From Siderastrea radians (Eukaryota; Cnidaria; Anthozoa; Scleractinia; Rhizangiidae): DNA of 64,000 bases. The notes under the pieces were generated by a model. That model was not told where the DNA came from. It saw only the letters and a program-made list of their open reading frames with translations, and searched no databases. The position numbers were made by a program, and so were the translations under genes. The stretch lies in contig OZ024894.1 in assembly GCA_964017195.1 (NCBI GenBank), positions 29,461,325-29,525,324 of the forward strand. The letters run 5' to 3'. Below are positions 21,644 through 33,084 of this stretch, piece after piece; positions within the stretch are counted from its first letter, which is position 1, and each line of letters opens with the position of its first letter.

Positions 21644-22092
21644 CTGTCGTAAAATAACAGACAACAACAGATAATAAATACGTGAATGAAGTAGCTTTAT
21701 AACACAGAAAGATACTGCGACATTGATAGGACCAACAGTTCGGGTGTTTTCAACCAAAGTTTAAAGTAGTGGCACTTACCAACAAAAAATAGCTAACCCT
21801 TCGTAAATCTTGGTTGACAATTTGTAAATAGCACTTCTGTTTATAAATTCAAAATGTGAATGAACCACTCAGGAAGATACAAGGTCTCTAGTCAGAGATC
21901 CAGCGGGATGAAAGAATTTTTTATCATTGCCAGAGTTGCGTATTTACTCAAAATTAAAAAAAAAATGGACTTGGGAATTCAAATGGTATGTTAGGTGTAT
22001 TTTTAGGGTAGAAGGTTGATTGGGATTAAAGGTTAGCCAGATAATAAGGGATTGAATAATTCCCTCCATTTAAGCCATCCTGATTCACATAC
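21644..22092 (-). other. Gene B intron
   Basis: Nothing recognisable beyond short A-rich runs. Confidence 0.55.
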
Positions 22093-22117
22093 CTTGAAGC
22101 AACTCCACCTCTTGCAT
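22093..22117 (-). CDS. Gene B 25-nt microexon
   Basis: It is bounded by 'aaactag' and GTATGT. The 25 nt begin in phase 1 and end in phase 2, encoding about DARGGVAS plus split codons. An exon of the same length, phase and borders lies at 44904-44928 in gene C, which is the main support. It is the only exon that converts the phase-1 ectodomain/transmembrane modules to the phase-2 tail exon. Confidence 0.7.
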
Positions 22118-22768
22118 CTAGTTTAAGGGTAAAATGTATGGTCAGTTTCAATAAAGGTAATTCAGTATCTTTGTTTTTATCAACCAACCGATAGGAGGAG
22201 GTGTGGAACCCTAAGTAGGGGCACTAAAGAAACTCCGAAAAATGTGATTGTAGACGTTGCTCTTTGAATTTTTTGTTTTAAATGGACGTCATAATTGATA
22301 CCGGCCATCAGCCCCGACGAAACTTTAAGACTCATACTTCTCCCTCTTTACTTCTTCGGCCCTTTAAACGTGAATGTGAGGTGTAGGTCTTTTTTAATCA
22401 ACCAGTACCTTCCTTATATTCTTTCGAACATGGCAATGGATTCCCATTTAGTAAAAAGAAGAGCATTCAAAGTAAAATAGTTTATTAAGGAATATGCAGT
22501 CAGTCATCTGATGATTACACGCCCTATAACTGTCAGAAGTTACATATTCCACGAAATGTTATAGAGAATTGATATACCCTCTTCTTTATCCGCTCCCCCC
22601 TCCCAATGAATATGAAACCAAATAAAATAAAACTTAAATAAAATGAAATAAAATAAAATCTGCACCAAGGGCCAGATGTGGAATAACGAACAAAACTAAC
22701 GTACAGCGAAAGAAACGGCATATAAAACGTTCCTAAAAGTATTTTGCAAAGAGCACAGCTCCGGTTAC
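22118..22768 (-). other. Gene B intron
   Basis: An (AAAAT)-rich run lies at about 22619-22660. Nothing else is recognised. Confidence 0.55.
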
Positions 22769-22936
22769 CTTTCTTTCTGCAGTTCTTCAGTCTGCGTGAA
22801 AAGATGGCCAAAAATGCGATCAAATTAACCAATGTGCTGACAGTCAACAATGAAGAGACGACAACAATCAAACGAGGATTTGTTTTAGAAGGCTTCTGCG
22901 CAGGACAATCATCCAAGGGGTACCCAGGGTGTGCCG
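22769..22936 (-). CDS. Gene B transmembrane exon
   Basis: A 168-nt exon, phase 1 at both ends, between a 'tatttttcag' acceptor and a GTAACC donor. It encodes a short extracellular lead (AHPGYPLDDCPAQ), a hydrophobic segment of about 23 residues (LIVVVSSLLTVSTLV and on to FLAIF) and a basic stop-transfer stretch (SRRLKNCRKK). This is a type I single-pass anchor by orientation. The exon at 45683-45856 in gene C holds the same place with a different hydrophobic sequence. Confidence 0.78.
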
Positions 22937-23691
22937 CTGAAAAATATTTACATCAAAAAGATTTCACAAAGAATAAATATTGAACATTCTTGGAGGTACC
23001 TTCCATTAAACCTGTTCAGAAGGGAAGTGAGGGGGAGGAAATGGGTGAGAGGTTAAGAACGGAATCTGTCCTGGAATTTGAGGGTTGTAATTTTTGTCGA
23101 GGATGGAAGCAAAAGCCACAAAGTTTGTAACTTTTGCTAAAATTTATTTACTAAAAATTTGGTAGTACTGTTCGACCCACATCAGGTTTCACTAAAATTT
23201 TCCAAGACGAGTTTTCATCTGCTCCTGCCATTCTCAATAGCTGTACACATCTTTTTTTAGATCCACTTGGACACATGTTTGGTAAGAATCGGTTGCTGTG
23301 GTTATGAGATGTGAAGTCATAAGTAGCAGGTAGTGAAGCCATTTTCGATTAAAATGCGTGTTTTCACCCTTTTTAGGCAAAAAGCAAAGCTGCCATATTC
23401 TATTACCTTATATTATACATGTCTAACATCAAAGTTTTTATTTTCCACCTTTTTAAAATAATTTCTAATTTAGTGTAAAATCCAAGATGTCAGCCATCTT
23501 GGGGTCGACACCCATTGAGACTCCATCGCCAGGTTCTGCGGCGGTCAGGAATAACAAAAAAGTAGATGGCAGGCAAGGGAGGATCTAATTATTAGGATTA
23601 CACGTATTCTTTTAAACAGCATGGCTTCTTGTATAGACTGTTGCCAAAAGATCTTCATCCTATTGGTTTTTCGTGGGTGATTTTGTATTAC
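22937..23691 (-). other. Gene B intron
   Basis: It contains repeat-like DNA around 23090-23550 that shares words with the TTAA elements ('aaaatttattta', 'ccatcttgg'). A 63-codon minus frame across it is not called. Confidence 0.5.
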
Positions 23692-23769
23692 CAGGTATCG
23701 TTTGGATCAAGGTATGTGTTGACACTTTATTACCTGGCGTTTGAGATGTTGCTGGTGTTTCTGGTAGCT
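23692..23769 (-). CDS. Gene B stalk exon 2 (candidate)
   Basis: A 78-nt candidate exon, phase 1 to phase 1, between 'tacccttttgtag'-like acceptor sequence and GTAATA. It encodes a Thr/Pro/Ser-rich stretch (LPETPATSQTPG, then HTLIQTIPG), typical of an O-glycosylated stalk. Phase agrees with both neighbours. The donor is weak, so the exon border is less certain than the others. Confidence 0.5.
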
Positions 23770-24049
23770 CTACAAAGGGTAAAGAAAAAAAATCAAAGAT
23801 TAGGGTTATTATTGTATTTCCGCGCTGCCATCCAATCATAAAATTGGCTTTTGCTAGTATTATTAATAGATCTTTAAGTGACAGGCAAATTGACTCGTTA
23901 CTCTCTTAGATTTCTTTGGTTGTCTTTTTGCCCACCTGTCGGTTCTTACACAGAAAGAATACTTTTAAGAATAAATATGATCCATTTTAGGGCCAGCTCC
24001 TAAACATAAGACTAGTGTACCACGAAGTAATAGTGTTAACATACTGTAC
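23770..24049 (-). other. Gene B intron
   Basis: Short intron with nothing recognisable. Confidence 0.5.
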
Positions 24050-24193
24050 CTTTACTAGAGTGTTTTTTTGTAGATATTGTTGAATGTATTGCCTCTGGCG
24101 TTGTAACTGGCAATGTTTGAGTTATGGCAACCTATGTTCTTGAACGTTTGTCGTTCGCCTTTGTTGACGATGTTACAAGCACGGTTGTAGATT
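24050..24193 (-). pseudogene. Gene B stalk exon 1 with in-frame stop
   Basis: A 144-nt segment, phase 1 to phase 1, with an 'attttcag' acceptor and GTACAG donor. Translated in the phase set by the CTLD exon it gives a Thr/Ser-rich stalk (STTVLVTSSTKAN, later TQTLPVTTPEAIHSTISTKK), but TAG at 24132-24134 interrupts it. This is the second nonsense codon in gene B. If the exon is skipped, the phase is kept, because all neighbouring borders are phase 1. Confidence 0.62.
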
Positions 24194-24576
24194 CTGAAAA
24201 TATTACATAAACTTAACTAAACATTTCAAAGACTTGCAGAACTTCGTTGCTTTGTTTACACTGGCAGAGTGTTTACAAATTGCTCTTTTTATATATATAG
24301 TGTACATCGTACACTGCAGTTTCATACAATACGGCCAACGTACATAGTTATATTGGTCAAAGAGACCAGGCAACGCAAAGCTAGCCAATCCAGCGATTTA
24401 TATCTACCAGACGGGAAAGGTAACTCAAATACAACTCAATAGGAGCTCCACCCATAACATTCTCAATGTAAACCAATATACGTGTGTTTTGAAAAACCTC
24501 ATATCTTAGCTTTAGATAAGAAAGAACTCTTACCAAATTTTTGAAGGGAATTCAAGTGATACTTCCCGAGCCATAC
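24194..24576 (-). other. Gene B intron
   Basis: Intron between the CTLD and the stalk. The open frame of the CTLD exon continues past the chosen GTATGG donor to 24530. An alternative donor near 24534 would put the next exon out of phase, so 24577 is preferred. Confidence 0.6.
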
Positions 24577-25005
24577 CTTTCTCATCGTTACATTCATTGG
24601 CCCTCTCACAAATATATCCGATGCCACGTCCTCTCTGGTCACAATTTATATCATCATACCAGAGGAAATGTTTTTTCCAACTCATGATGAACATTTTAGA
24701 GCAGTTTCCATTACCATTGGGTTGTCCTGGTGCCCAACCAAAGTATCCTCTTGATGAACTCTTATTCTTGTCGTTGCTCACCCACCTCCACTCTCCCGAT
24801 TATTTTTTTAAGCCTATGAAATATTCAGAGGTTTGCATCGTTTGAATAGTTTTGTGCAGAAACTGCCACTCTTCAACACTTTCAATAGAAACGAGGTCTT
24901 TCCCTGTCATATTGCACAGGCGTCTGCTTTCCTCCCAACTAACTGGTACAGACTCAAATGCCATATGAAATGTGTAATTAGAACAGCCGAAGACAAGCGT
25001 GCTAC
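24577..25005 (-). pseudogene. Gene B C-type lectin-like domain exon with in-frame stop
   Basis: A CTLD of about 143 residues: FGCSNYTFH, SWEESRRLC, DLVSIESVEEWQFL, YFIGLK, SGEWRWVSN, GWAPGQPNGNGNC, FLWYDDINC and YICER. All four to six canonical cysteines are present, and a QPN-type loop with a WYDD strand could bind calcium and sugar. TAA at 24800-24802 lies between YFIGLKK and SGEW; the frame is identical on both sides, so this is a substitution and not an indel. The acceptor 'cttttgag' at 25007-25006 and the signal exon at 28722 match in phase 1. It is closely related in layout to the gene A exon 7983-8414, but it retains the last cysteine that A lost. The gene is either a pseudogene or segregating a null allele. 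Confidence 0.9.
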
Positions 25006-25310
25006 CTCAAAAGAAAAAACAAAACAAAAGAAAATTACAGAGATAAGTTAACATTGAAATGCTTATCATGACATTTGTAACTTGCGCGTGATGCATGACT
25101 TCTAAAAAAAGTCAGGCAACGGATGATTCCTCAAAGTCAGGGAACGTAAAAAGTTTATCATTTGGCTTGTATCCCATTAATCCCTATACAATTTAATAAA
25201 CATAAAAAAAAGGAACAGACGTCGATTTGGTTGTCGTGATTTCTGGATAAGCTCACGGTAAGTGCTTCTAACCTTGGCCCGATAACTGAATGCTAACTTC
25301 TACATTTTTT

Positions 25311-26342
25311 CACGGTGGGGCCAAACCACCCCCCAAATGGGTCATGAAATGTCCCGTTTTTTGGTTAATTTTTAATAATTTTGTTACTTTTCATCATTTC
25401 TTTACCAAACTTGGTAATTTGATATGGGTCTTTGTGCCAAACAATTTGACATGAATGGTGATGCCAAATGTCAAATTATGACGTCATAATTGGTGACGTC
25501 ATATTATTCTCTAAAATAAAATTTTAGAATTTCTAAATTTTTTCTGGTGTTTTAGAAAGAACACGTCAAGAGGAGTTGAATGCTGAAAACCGTTTGTCGA
25601 TGTGATAAATAATGGATGAGATATGGCATTTTAGATTTTGAAAATTTCACAGTCTCAAAATAGGGTCCCCCCCTTGTGTAATACGTTTGAATTTAAGTGT
25701 TGTTTTGTTGCGTCAACGACACCATTTAAGTTGCAGATAAGATGTCTTAAATGACGGAAGCTAAATGAAAAAGAAAAACTCGGAAAATTTTTTTCCTGCC
25801 AGAGCTAGAGCCCCCAAACCAGTTTTGTGACGTAATTAAGTGTCACGTGATCAATTATGCTCTTGCTAATATTATCGTTTTCAAGCCGAAAACTTAAAAT
25901 CTAAAATGATACGATTTTTTGGAACAACAAGAAGTCCATTTTACCAGATTATTAGCTTGCATGGAAAAAAACTGTACAAAATAGATCAACAGGGTTGTTT
26001 TTAGAAGAAAAGTATGGTTCCGGGGGGGACACTTTAAATGTCTTTAAATTGCCATAACTCAAGATACGTTTGTCTTAGCGAGGTACGGTTTTCAGCATTT
26101 TACTCCCCTTGCCAAGTTCTTTCAGATGACATAACTTTTTATTTCAAATTTGAAATTTTCAGTTAACTCGTTTTGTGACGTCAGCCATTATGACGTCACA
26201 ATTTGGTTTTTTAAGTCATTCTCATACTTAAAATAAATTGGGCGACAACCCAAGGTTTTTTGCCAAGTTTGGAAAAGAAATATGAAAAAGAAGCAAAATT
26301 AGTCTAAATGACCCATTTGGGGGGTGGTTTGGCCCCGCCGTG
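25311..26342. mobile_element. Non-autonomous DNA transposon with about 35-bp terminal inverted repeats
   Basis: The ends read CACGGTGGGGCCAAACCACC and so on to ATGGGTCAT, and the inverse, with a single mismatch over about 35 bases. The interior is AT-rich and contains several TGACGTCA-like words and near-mirrored stretches, and no open frame for a transposase. The target duplication could not be decided. It lies in intron 1 of gene B. Confidence 0.88.
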
Positions 26343-27959
26343 TTGAGTTCCGGGTATCGATAACGCTTATTCACCACCTCATCAGTGTTGTTCCTTAAGG
26401 TTTAAAGTGACCGTTAACTGCGATAGATGCTTAGTTTATATATTCATACACAAACCGTATCACCTGTTTTTAATGTACCCAGTTTTATTATATCAAAAGC
26501 CGCCGCATTTTTTTTAGAAATAGAAGTTCAGTTCATATTGACGGCAAACTTTTCTCTCTATTGAGTAAGTAAATTACAGCCAAGAAAGAACACAGGACGG
26601 TCTATATACTAAAGGCACTGTTCTACTCACTATCGTTGGTATTGTAAAAATGTGGACAATGCTTTGAGTAGCAGTGTTTGTTTTGATAGAATCTGCACTA
26701 GTGAGAATTTATGGATTCACATTCACTGGTCTTCAATCGAGAAAACCCGTTTAATTGAAAAGACGAAAACCACCAACATTGGTCGAAAAGTAAACAGAAA
26801 CAAGAACCAAAATTAATTAAAATGATCTATGAATGTAAAATGTAGCAAAATGAAGCTAAAGTGGATATATATAGACCTACCATTCTCTGGTCCACTTTTG
26901 GTATGCCTTTGAAGCCAAGTGGGCGTCGCGCATGTCACGTAAGGTATAAAGGCTCAAAAAGCCAGGGGGTACAAATTGCGACAAGTTTCCGGTGTAAGAT
27001 TTTAGTCTTTTTGTTTCTTTATGGTTTTGGTCGTGCTCCTCTTTACCAGATACAATTCTTGACGACGCGTTAGTTGGCTGGATGGGTTCCCTACGTTTTT
27101 AATATGCTTGTTAGATGTTTTGTTAGTGTAATAGTCTAGACAAAAGAAAACAATGCAATCTTCACGAACTAGCCGGAGTGTACCCTTCTAAAGGGCTCGT
27201 TATACTTCGGAATAGCAGGCAAAGGTGTCTCAGAAACAACGTATCTTCCCTGTAATCAACATTTTGACAGAATTGTTCAAACGCAAAGTCAAATAAAAAA
27301 CTTTTGAAAGTGTATGACTGTCTACGTTTTAGTATAGAAGTTATATGATGGTATACACCTATTTCAAATAAAGTTGCTTCAGTGATGCATGATGCATGAT
27401 CCTTGTTTCATAGACCGCAAAGCATCATGTTTGCTATAAATAAATGTATTGACCACTTTTCTCGCTTAAGGCACTCCAGGAGAAACCAAATCATAAAAAA
27501 ATATATACATTTGCCCTTGCTTTAGGACTGATAGCTTGAGATAAGCGGCCATAAATTTTACGACCATCATGCAATGCGGTCTATGAAGCAACCTTCTTGA
27601 AATTAAGGTATATATTCTGTCACTTGTACGTGACAGTTTTCTGTAGATCGTGCTGTCTCATTATTATAATTCAACGGAAATCAGCTACTTGACCTCATAC
27701 CCACAAACTAGTAGCTCAAATAACCAAGAGATTATTGCGATAAGCATCTAATTTTTTTCGTGATAGTATCAATGGTGACAGAATGATACAATGTGTTGTG
27801 ACTGAAAATCAAATCGGCGTGAAAACGTGAAATCGTGCGACTAATTACTGGGCTGAAAAATATCCTTCGTTATACCGGGGTCTTCGTTATATAGGGGCTC
27901 ATTACACCGGGGTGCCACTGTAATTTGAAGCCACACTAGTATGCCTCAGCACACCGTTT

Positions 27960-28295
27960 ATTTTTTCCATAGCCATTAGAATGATCTAAAACTTAATGAA
28001 AAACACAAAAAGAACACTTAAATGATCTAAAGAATGTAAAGTTTGCGAAACAACGTTAATAACAGTAAAATTTAAACATTTTGAAAAATTTGTCTGTCAA
28101 AATACGTTGCAATGGCAAGAACGGATTCGATGAACAATGACATATCATGCCAAGTTGTTTCCAGATAAATTTAAGGAAAAGTTACAAAGTATGATGGTTT
28201 TTGCTTTCATATATGTAAAAAAAAGTTCTGAACGTCAGGGGTGACACTTTGTGCTCCCCGCACCCCTCCTCTCCTCCCAGGCTGAACAGGGTTAA
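27960..28295. mobile_element. TTAA-type element (CCCTGTTCAGCC family), right part
   Basis: The right end reads CCCAGGCTGAACAGGG-TTAA at 28292-28295, inverse of the family's left end. Internal words at 28150-28180 match 6740-6770 in reverse complement. The left end is not recognised, so the start coordinate is approximate. Confidence 0.5.
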
Positions 28296-28721
28296 AAGAT
28301 CGAAAATATTACATGTTTGTGAATACATGAAATGACTAAATCTATGAACTGCAGATGAAACATGAGATGACGACAACTATGACAGTAAAATACATTAACT
28401 TGAGCAGTTAAAAAAGAAAAACAAAACAAAAATCAAGCTTGTACGGAATTCGAACCCATAAATTCGAAACTTTGTGTCGAACTAAAGAGGGCTGCTTCAC
28501 GATGTAAACGAAATCATTAAAACTACGGAAAATTGAATTATAACTCGTATCGATACTCACAAATACTGAAATAATAACAAAAGGACGCTGGATTCATATA
28601 GTTCATTCTATTCGAATAATTTTTCTTGTCATGCTTAACTAGTAGATGTTCTATCCATTTATATCTAAGTTATGAGTTTATGGCTGAAGGTTAAGTATCA
28701 GTTAATCAGTGCACAACTTAC

Positions 28722-28797
28722 TTGAATTTCCCTGTATTCGTAGGCTGAAACTTAACACTAGAATGCTTACAATCGCCTTAGGATGTAAATTCTCCAT
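28722..28797 (-). CDS. Gene B exon 1: signal-peptide exon
   Basis: ATG at 28795-28797, 25 codons plus one base, then GTAAGT. The peptide starts MENLHPKAIVSILVLSFSLR, a modest signal sequence. Length (76 nt), phase 1 end and alignment match gene A exon 1. Phase joins it to the CTLD exon at 25005 with Ser at the junction. The 5' flank is also related to that of gene A. Confidence 0.7.
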
Positions 28798-28954
28798 TTC
28801 AAAGCGCATTTTGTTCTCCACTGATCAAGCTTTTAGGACAGTGAAAGGAAAATAACATACGACTGAAGCTAATTTTAAAAAGATTGTGTAAGGTATACGT
28901 AGTGCTTCATCCCCACAGTTTCGATGGCTACGTTGTTGCTTTAAACGTAAGAAC
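28798..28954 (-). promoter_or_regulatory. 5' flank of gene B, conserved with gene A
   Basis: The stretch around 28832-28852 resembles the gene A flank at about 13754-13774, suggesting shared promoter-proximal sequence. No TATA or initiator element could be fixed by eye. A TTAA transposon end begins only 158 bases upstream of the ATG. Confidence 0.4.
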
Positions 28955-29563
28955 TTAACCCTATTTAGCCTGGGGGGGGTGGTCCACATTGTGCCCACGC
29001 TGACTTTAACGAACTATAACTTTTAAACGGCTGACCGAAGAATTTCCAAATCTCGTGTCTTTTCCTAAAATTTATCAGAGTATATTTTCCTGTGTCAATG
29101 ACGTGTCTATGGTGATTGACGTTTCCATAGCAACCGTATTCTCAGGAGTGTATTTTGACTATTTTCTGTCGTTTTTTAGTTGTTTTTTTTTTTAGTTTTT
29201 TACCTTTAGTTTGTAAGAAAAAGATAATCCTTTGCTTTTTTGTGCTCATTTTGATTAAGTATGTTTCCTAGAACAAATTCATATATTTTCGATATCTTCA
29301 TTGTCAACTGTATGACTGCAGGATCGGGATCCAAGATGACGGCCTCATATTCAAAATGGTGGGTTTGTGACGCCATTATGACGTCATGAAACGTCATGAT
29401 TGACACCCCATAATACTAATCTGTTAAGCTAATGACGTACTAAATACGTGCCAAGTTTCATCACAAGAGCGTTAATACTTTTCGAGATCTGTAGGGAGGG
29501 CACTTTGGGCTCCCCCCGCCCCGGCTCAGAAACTCAAAAAAAGCCCAGGCGAAATAGGGTTAA
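28955..29563. mobile_element. TTAA-flanked element (CCCTATTTAGCCTGGG family), complete
   Basis: TTAA at 28955-28958 and 29560-29563 flank inverted ends CCCTATTTAGCCTGGG and CCCAGGCGAAATAGGG. The G/C homopolymer next to each end is shared with other TTAA elements in this window. 609 bp with no transposase frame. A non-autonomous piggyBac-like element is inferred, inserted directly upstream of the gene B start. Confidence 0.85.
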
Positions 29564-31378
29564 TACGTAAAGCAAGCACATATTCAGTTTATGAAGCACG
29601 TCTAAGTGGAACGGGATGCAACTGATCAGATGGGGGAAACAACAAACAAAACAACAACGACAACGACGACAACAACAACAACGAAAGCAGTTCAAATTTT
29701 GTAACCTTGGCTGATACCAACAATAGATGGAAGGGTCAGTGACGCTAATACATCAAACTTCTTTTGAAATGCAATCTGGTCTGCAGTAGCATCAAATGAA
29801 TCTGAGGGATAATAATTCAATAGCGGTTTAGTATCTGCCAATAGAATATGTTTCTATGTTTAGCTACTCATTACATTCAACAAATCCTCCCTTCAATTTC
29901 GTCGTATATTGAGCTCAAAGCTACAGCTATTGTTACCGCTAGCTATAGGTAAAACAGCGCTGAGATGGCTTTTACTGAGTTAATGTACCAAGATTTTGAG
30001 CGGAACACTTGTTATATTTGATGGACAATCTCTCTTTCACTTAGAAAATTTTCTCGGTTGACATAGCCAAACCTTCCGTTTGAACAGTTTTCCCGTGCGA
30101 CTTCTCAACTAGCAGGTTGAAGCATGAAAATCTGTTCGTAGGGAGCAAATCAGCCATATCCAGGAAGAAAGAGAAATGAGAAAAAATAAATAAAAGACAG
30201 AAAAAAAAGACAAACGGAAGAAAGTACTAACCCTTTCATGTAATACTGCCGAATTTATCCCTGCGAGTTCTTGCTGCGATACGGTGGTTTGAAAGATTTT
30301 ATTAACAAGCAATTAATTACAATCGTCTGGTTAGTTTTATAATGAAAAACATAGGGCATTGTGTGCTAGACCGAACATATCAAAGAAAATATAAACATGC
30401 TAGCCTAAGAGACTAGGAAGACTTCCCAAGGTCTCCAAACCAATTGACCACAGCTGTAATTGTCGGAAGGGAACTTCTGCATGGAGTAGATATCCTCACT
30501 GTGAAAAACAAGACTAGCTTGTTCTCTGCACTGGAATGTATGCACCATGCAGTATTTAAGAGACGTGCAGTCGACAGTAAAGATGCGACGTTCAGAAATC
30601 AGGGAGTGGTACATGAGCTGAAGCTCCATGGAGAACTTCAATAGAGACTGGAGGGATTAAAAAGAATTCGCCCCTAGCCTATGTCAAACTAGGCATGCAG
30701 GTATTACTAAAGGCGGATTTAATTTGCGATAGTTGACACACTTGTCCATGAGTAAGACCTTATCAGTCAGGATATTTAAACAGGATATTTAGACGAGATT
30801 TAACTAAACCCGGCCGCGGTTTAGTAGAGATTTCAGTCCTGCGAAACCAAATATGTAAGTGTTATTTAAATAACCCACTTTTTAAGAGGACGTGGTGATT
30901 CATTAGTTATAAAACTCGTTCTTAGTTTAACTTTGTTCCAATAATCGGCTTTGAAAACTAGGCTCTTCTCACATGCGCATATACCCCTAGGTGTCCTAAA
31001 ATATAAAGTAAACGTTTTGTCCTAATGTTATACACGTGTTTTTCTTGTTTCCATTATCCTCACCCAGTATTAGGCTTAAGCCTAATCAGAAGAATGACAG
31101 GAATTGAGGAAAATTGACGTGTAATCACTAAGTTTCATCGTTGCTGAAAGATATGGAAAGGTGAACTTTAATCAGCTGATGCCATTTTCAATAATTAAGG
31201 TGGTGTTTCAGTCTAATTTGTTTGTGTTTATATAGTGAAATAAGCAGCGACAATTTAATGCGGCAGTTTCGTTATAACAAAGTTCAGTTCAATAACAAGT
31301 CCATGGGGTCCAAAAACAAAGCGAAAGGAATAAATATGTTTATTTATGATGTAGTCAATCTTAGATATCGAGCTGAGT
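29564..31378. other. Intergenic stretch upstream of gene B
   Basis: It holds a (CAA)n-like run at about 29637-29687. Overlapping frames on both strands at 30405-30644 have no recognised family and lack splice support. No gene is called. Confidence 0.5.
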
Positions 31379-31901
31379 TTAATCCCTCGGACGTACAAGT
31401 CGATAAGGGGGAAGGGGGTGGATGCCCCCTCCATAAGGTTTTTCTTGACTGCGCGGTGCTCTACAAGATGAGGTATATATTATGGATGCCAGTGACGTCA
31501 CCCAAGATTGCGACCATCTTGGCCGCCATCTTGGATATTACAGAACATTAGAAATTATGAAAACAACAGCGAAAATTGACATTTTTGATGCTAGACACAA
31601 AGAATATGACATAATTACGCGCTTTGCTTCTTTTTGCCAACATTTTGTTCTTTTATCACCTAAAAAAGGTGAAAAACACGCATTTTTACTCAAAAATGGC
31701 TCGACCACCTGTCATTTATGACGACATATCTCGCAACCATAGTAACCGATTCTCACCAAACTTGTGTCAAAATGTGTCTGAGGGATATGCATACAGCCAC
31801 TGAAGACGGCAGGTGCTGATGAAAAATCGTCTCGGACAATTTCAAGAAAAACCTAATACCAACCCCCCCCCCCCTACCTCCCTTGTACGCTTGAGGCTTA
31901 A
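31379..31901. mobile_element. TTAA-flanked element (CCCTCGGAC family), complete
   Basis: TTAA at 31379-31382 and 31898-31901 flank CCCTCGGACGTACAAG and its diverged inverse CTTGTACGCTTGAGG. 523 bp with homopolymer G and C runs just inside the ends. A model copy for the pieces at 1115, 8565-9087 and 54843. No transposase. It abuts the 3' tail of the LINE fragment at 31903. Confidence 0.85.
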
Positions 31902-31902
31902 A

Positions 31903-31913
31903 TGATAAGATAA

Positions 31914-31965
<52 letters not shown>

Positions 31966-32745
31966 GGACTATCTACCTATCTAACTAACTACAAAAATTT
32001 AATAACAACAAATTCAAAATAACAAAAGAAAAGTCTACTTTTCATGGAGGCCGTGTCTAAAATTCACTTACATGTAAAATTTAGATATCACTTTAAACTG
32101 TGCCGACTTAATTTAGATTTGAAATCGGCCAGTGAAGATGCCTGTCTTAGGTCTACAGGTAAGTTGTTCCACAACTGAGCTCCGCTGTACGAAAAACTTT
32201 TTTTGAGATAATCAGTTCGAGGTTGTGGAAGAACTAATTTGTTTTCGGTATTCCTTGAACGATAAGCACTAACATCGTCACGATATACGAATCTTGATCT
32301 CAGATAATCAGGAGTCATACCATGTAATGTTTTATACATTAGGATAGACTTCTGTTCCAATCTTTGATAATAGAGTCTTCGCCACCCCAGTGTCCGGAAC
32401 AAATCATCTAAATTACTATCATAGCTCGCAGACATTAGGGTATGAGCTGCGCGGTTTTGAAGCCTTTGCAGTTTTTCAGCAAGGCCCTTGTTACAGCTTC
32501 CCCACACTACGTTGCAATAATCAAATTGTGGTTGAATAAGGCTATTATAAACTTTGATTAAAATATTAAATGGAGTGAGATGCCGAATTCGCTTAATTGC
32601 ACCAATGGCACAAGCTATCTTCTTAGAAATGTTTTCAATATGACACTCCCAGTTTATATTTTGATCAACATAAACTCCGAGGGATTTAGCGGAGGTTTCC
32701 TTTGTACACAGCTTGCATGTATTTAACATAACACATTACATATAT
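31903..32745 (-). mobile_element. 5'-truncated LINE, 3' end (CR1/L2/Jockey-like)
   Basis: The minus strand carries 213 codons (32729-32088) of the C-terminal region of a non-LTR reverse transcriptase protein: SLGVYVDQNINWECHI, IKVYNSLIQPQFDYCNVVWG, LQRLQNRAAHTL, GMTPDYLRSRF and AQLWNNLPVDLR. This motif series is typical of CR1/L2/Jockey-type elements after the catalytic palm. The frame is intact to TAA at 32088-32090, followed by a short 3' UTR with an AATAAA-like word and a (TTATC)n tail at 31903-31922. The catalytic part is absent, so it is a dead 5'-truncated insertion. Confidence 0.9.
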
Positions 32746-33084
32746 TCTATTTACTTATTTATTGATTGATTGGTTGATTTTGTTTAGAAATAATAATTGT
32801 ATTTTCTAAAGATGAGGTACAGAGCAGATGTGACACTAACATAGCTTATGTAGCTAACTGTAACTTACATACAACAGGATAACTACTCCGAACAAAAAAA
32901 ATCTTGCTAATTTAAAAGATTAATATCATGGGTGACAAATTACTACTTAATCTTTCAGCATAAATTTATAATTTCACAAGTGAAATTACAAAATTGTTAC
33001 TGGTGAAGATGTTTTTTGACAGAACTACAGCAATCCTGGAAATATTAATGAAGACACAATCGGTAATCTGTAAAGTTTGACTTT
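32746..33084. other. Spacer, nothing recognised
   Basis: AT-rich DNA between the LINE fragment and the large palindrome. No feature seen. Confidence 0.55.

Larger units (their letters stand above)
25006..28721 (-). other. Gene B intron 1
   Basis: A long intron that contains the 1-kb inverted-repeat element at 25311-26342 and the right end of a TTAA element at 28292-28295. Around 27870-27930 a half of a 'cgttataccggggt' type repeat is seen. No further CTLD or stalk exon was recognised. Confidence 0.6.

Noticed and set aside
23151..23342. 63-codon minus-strand frame in a gene B intron
   Set aside because: Overlaps repeat-like DNA shared with TTAA elements.
30405..30644. Overlapping open frames on both strands
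   Set aside because: Mutually exclusive frames with no family signature; neither has exon borders.
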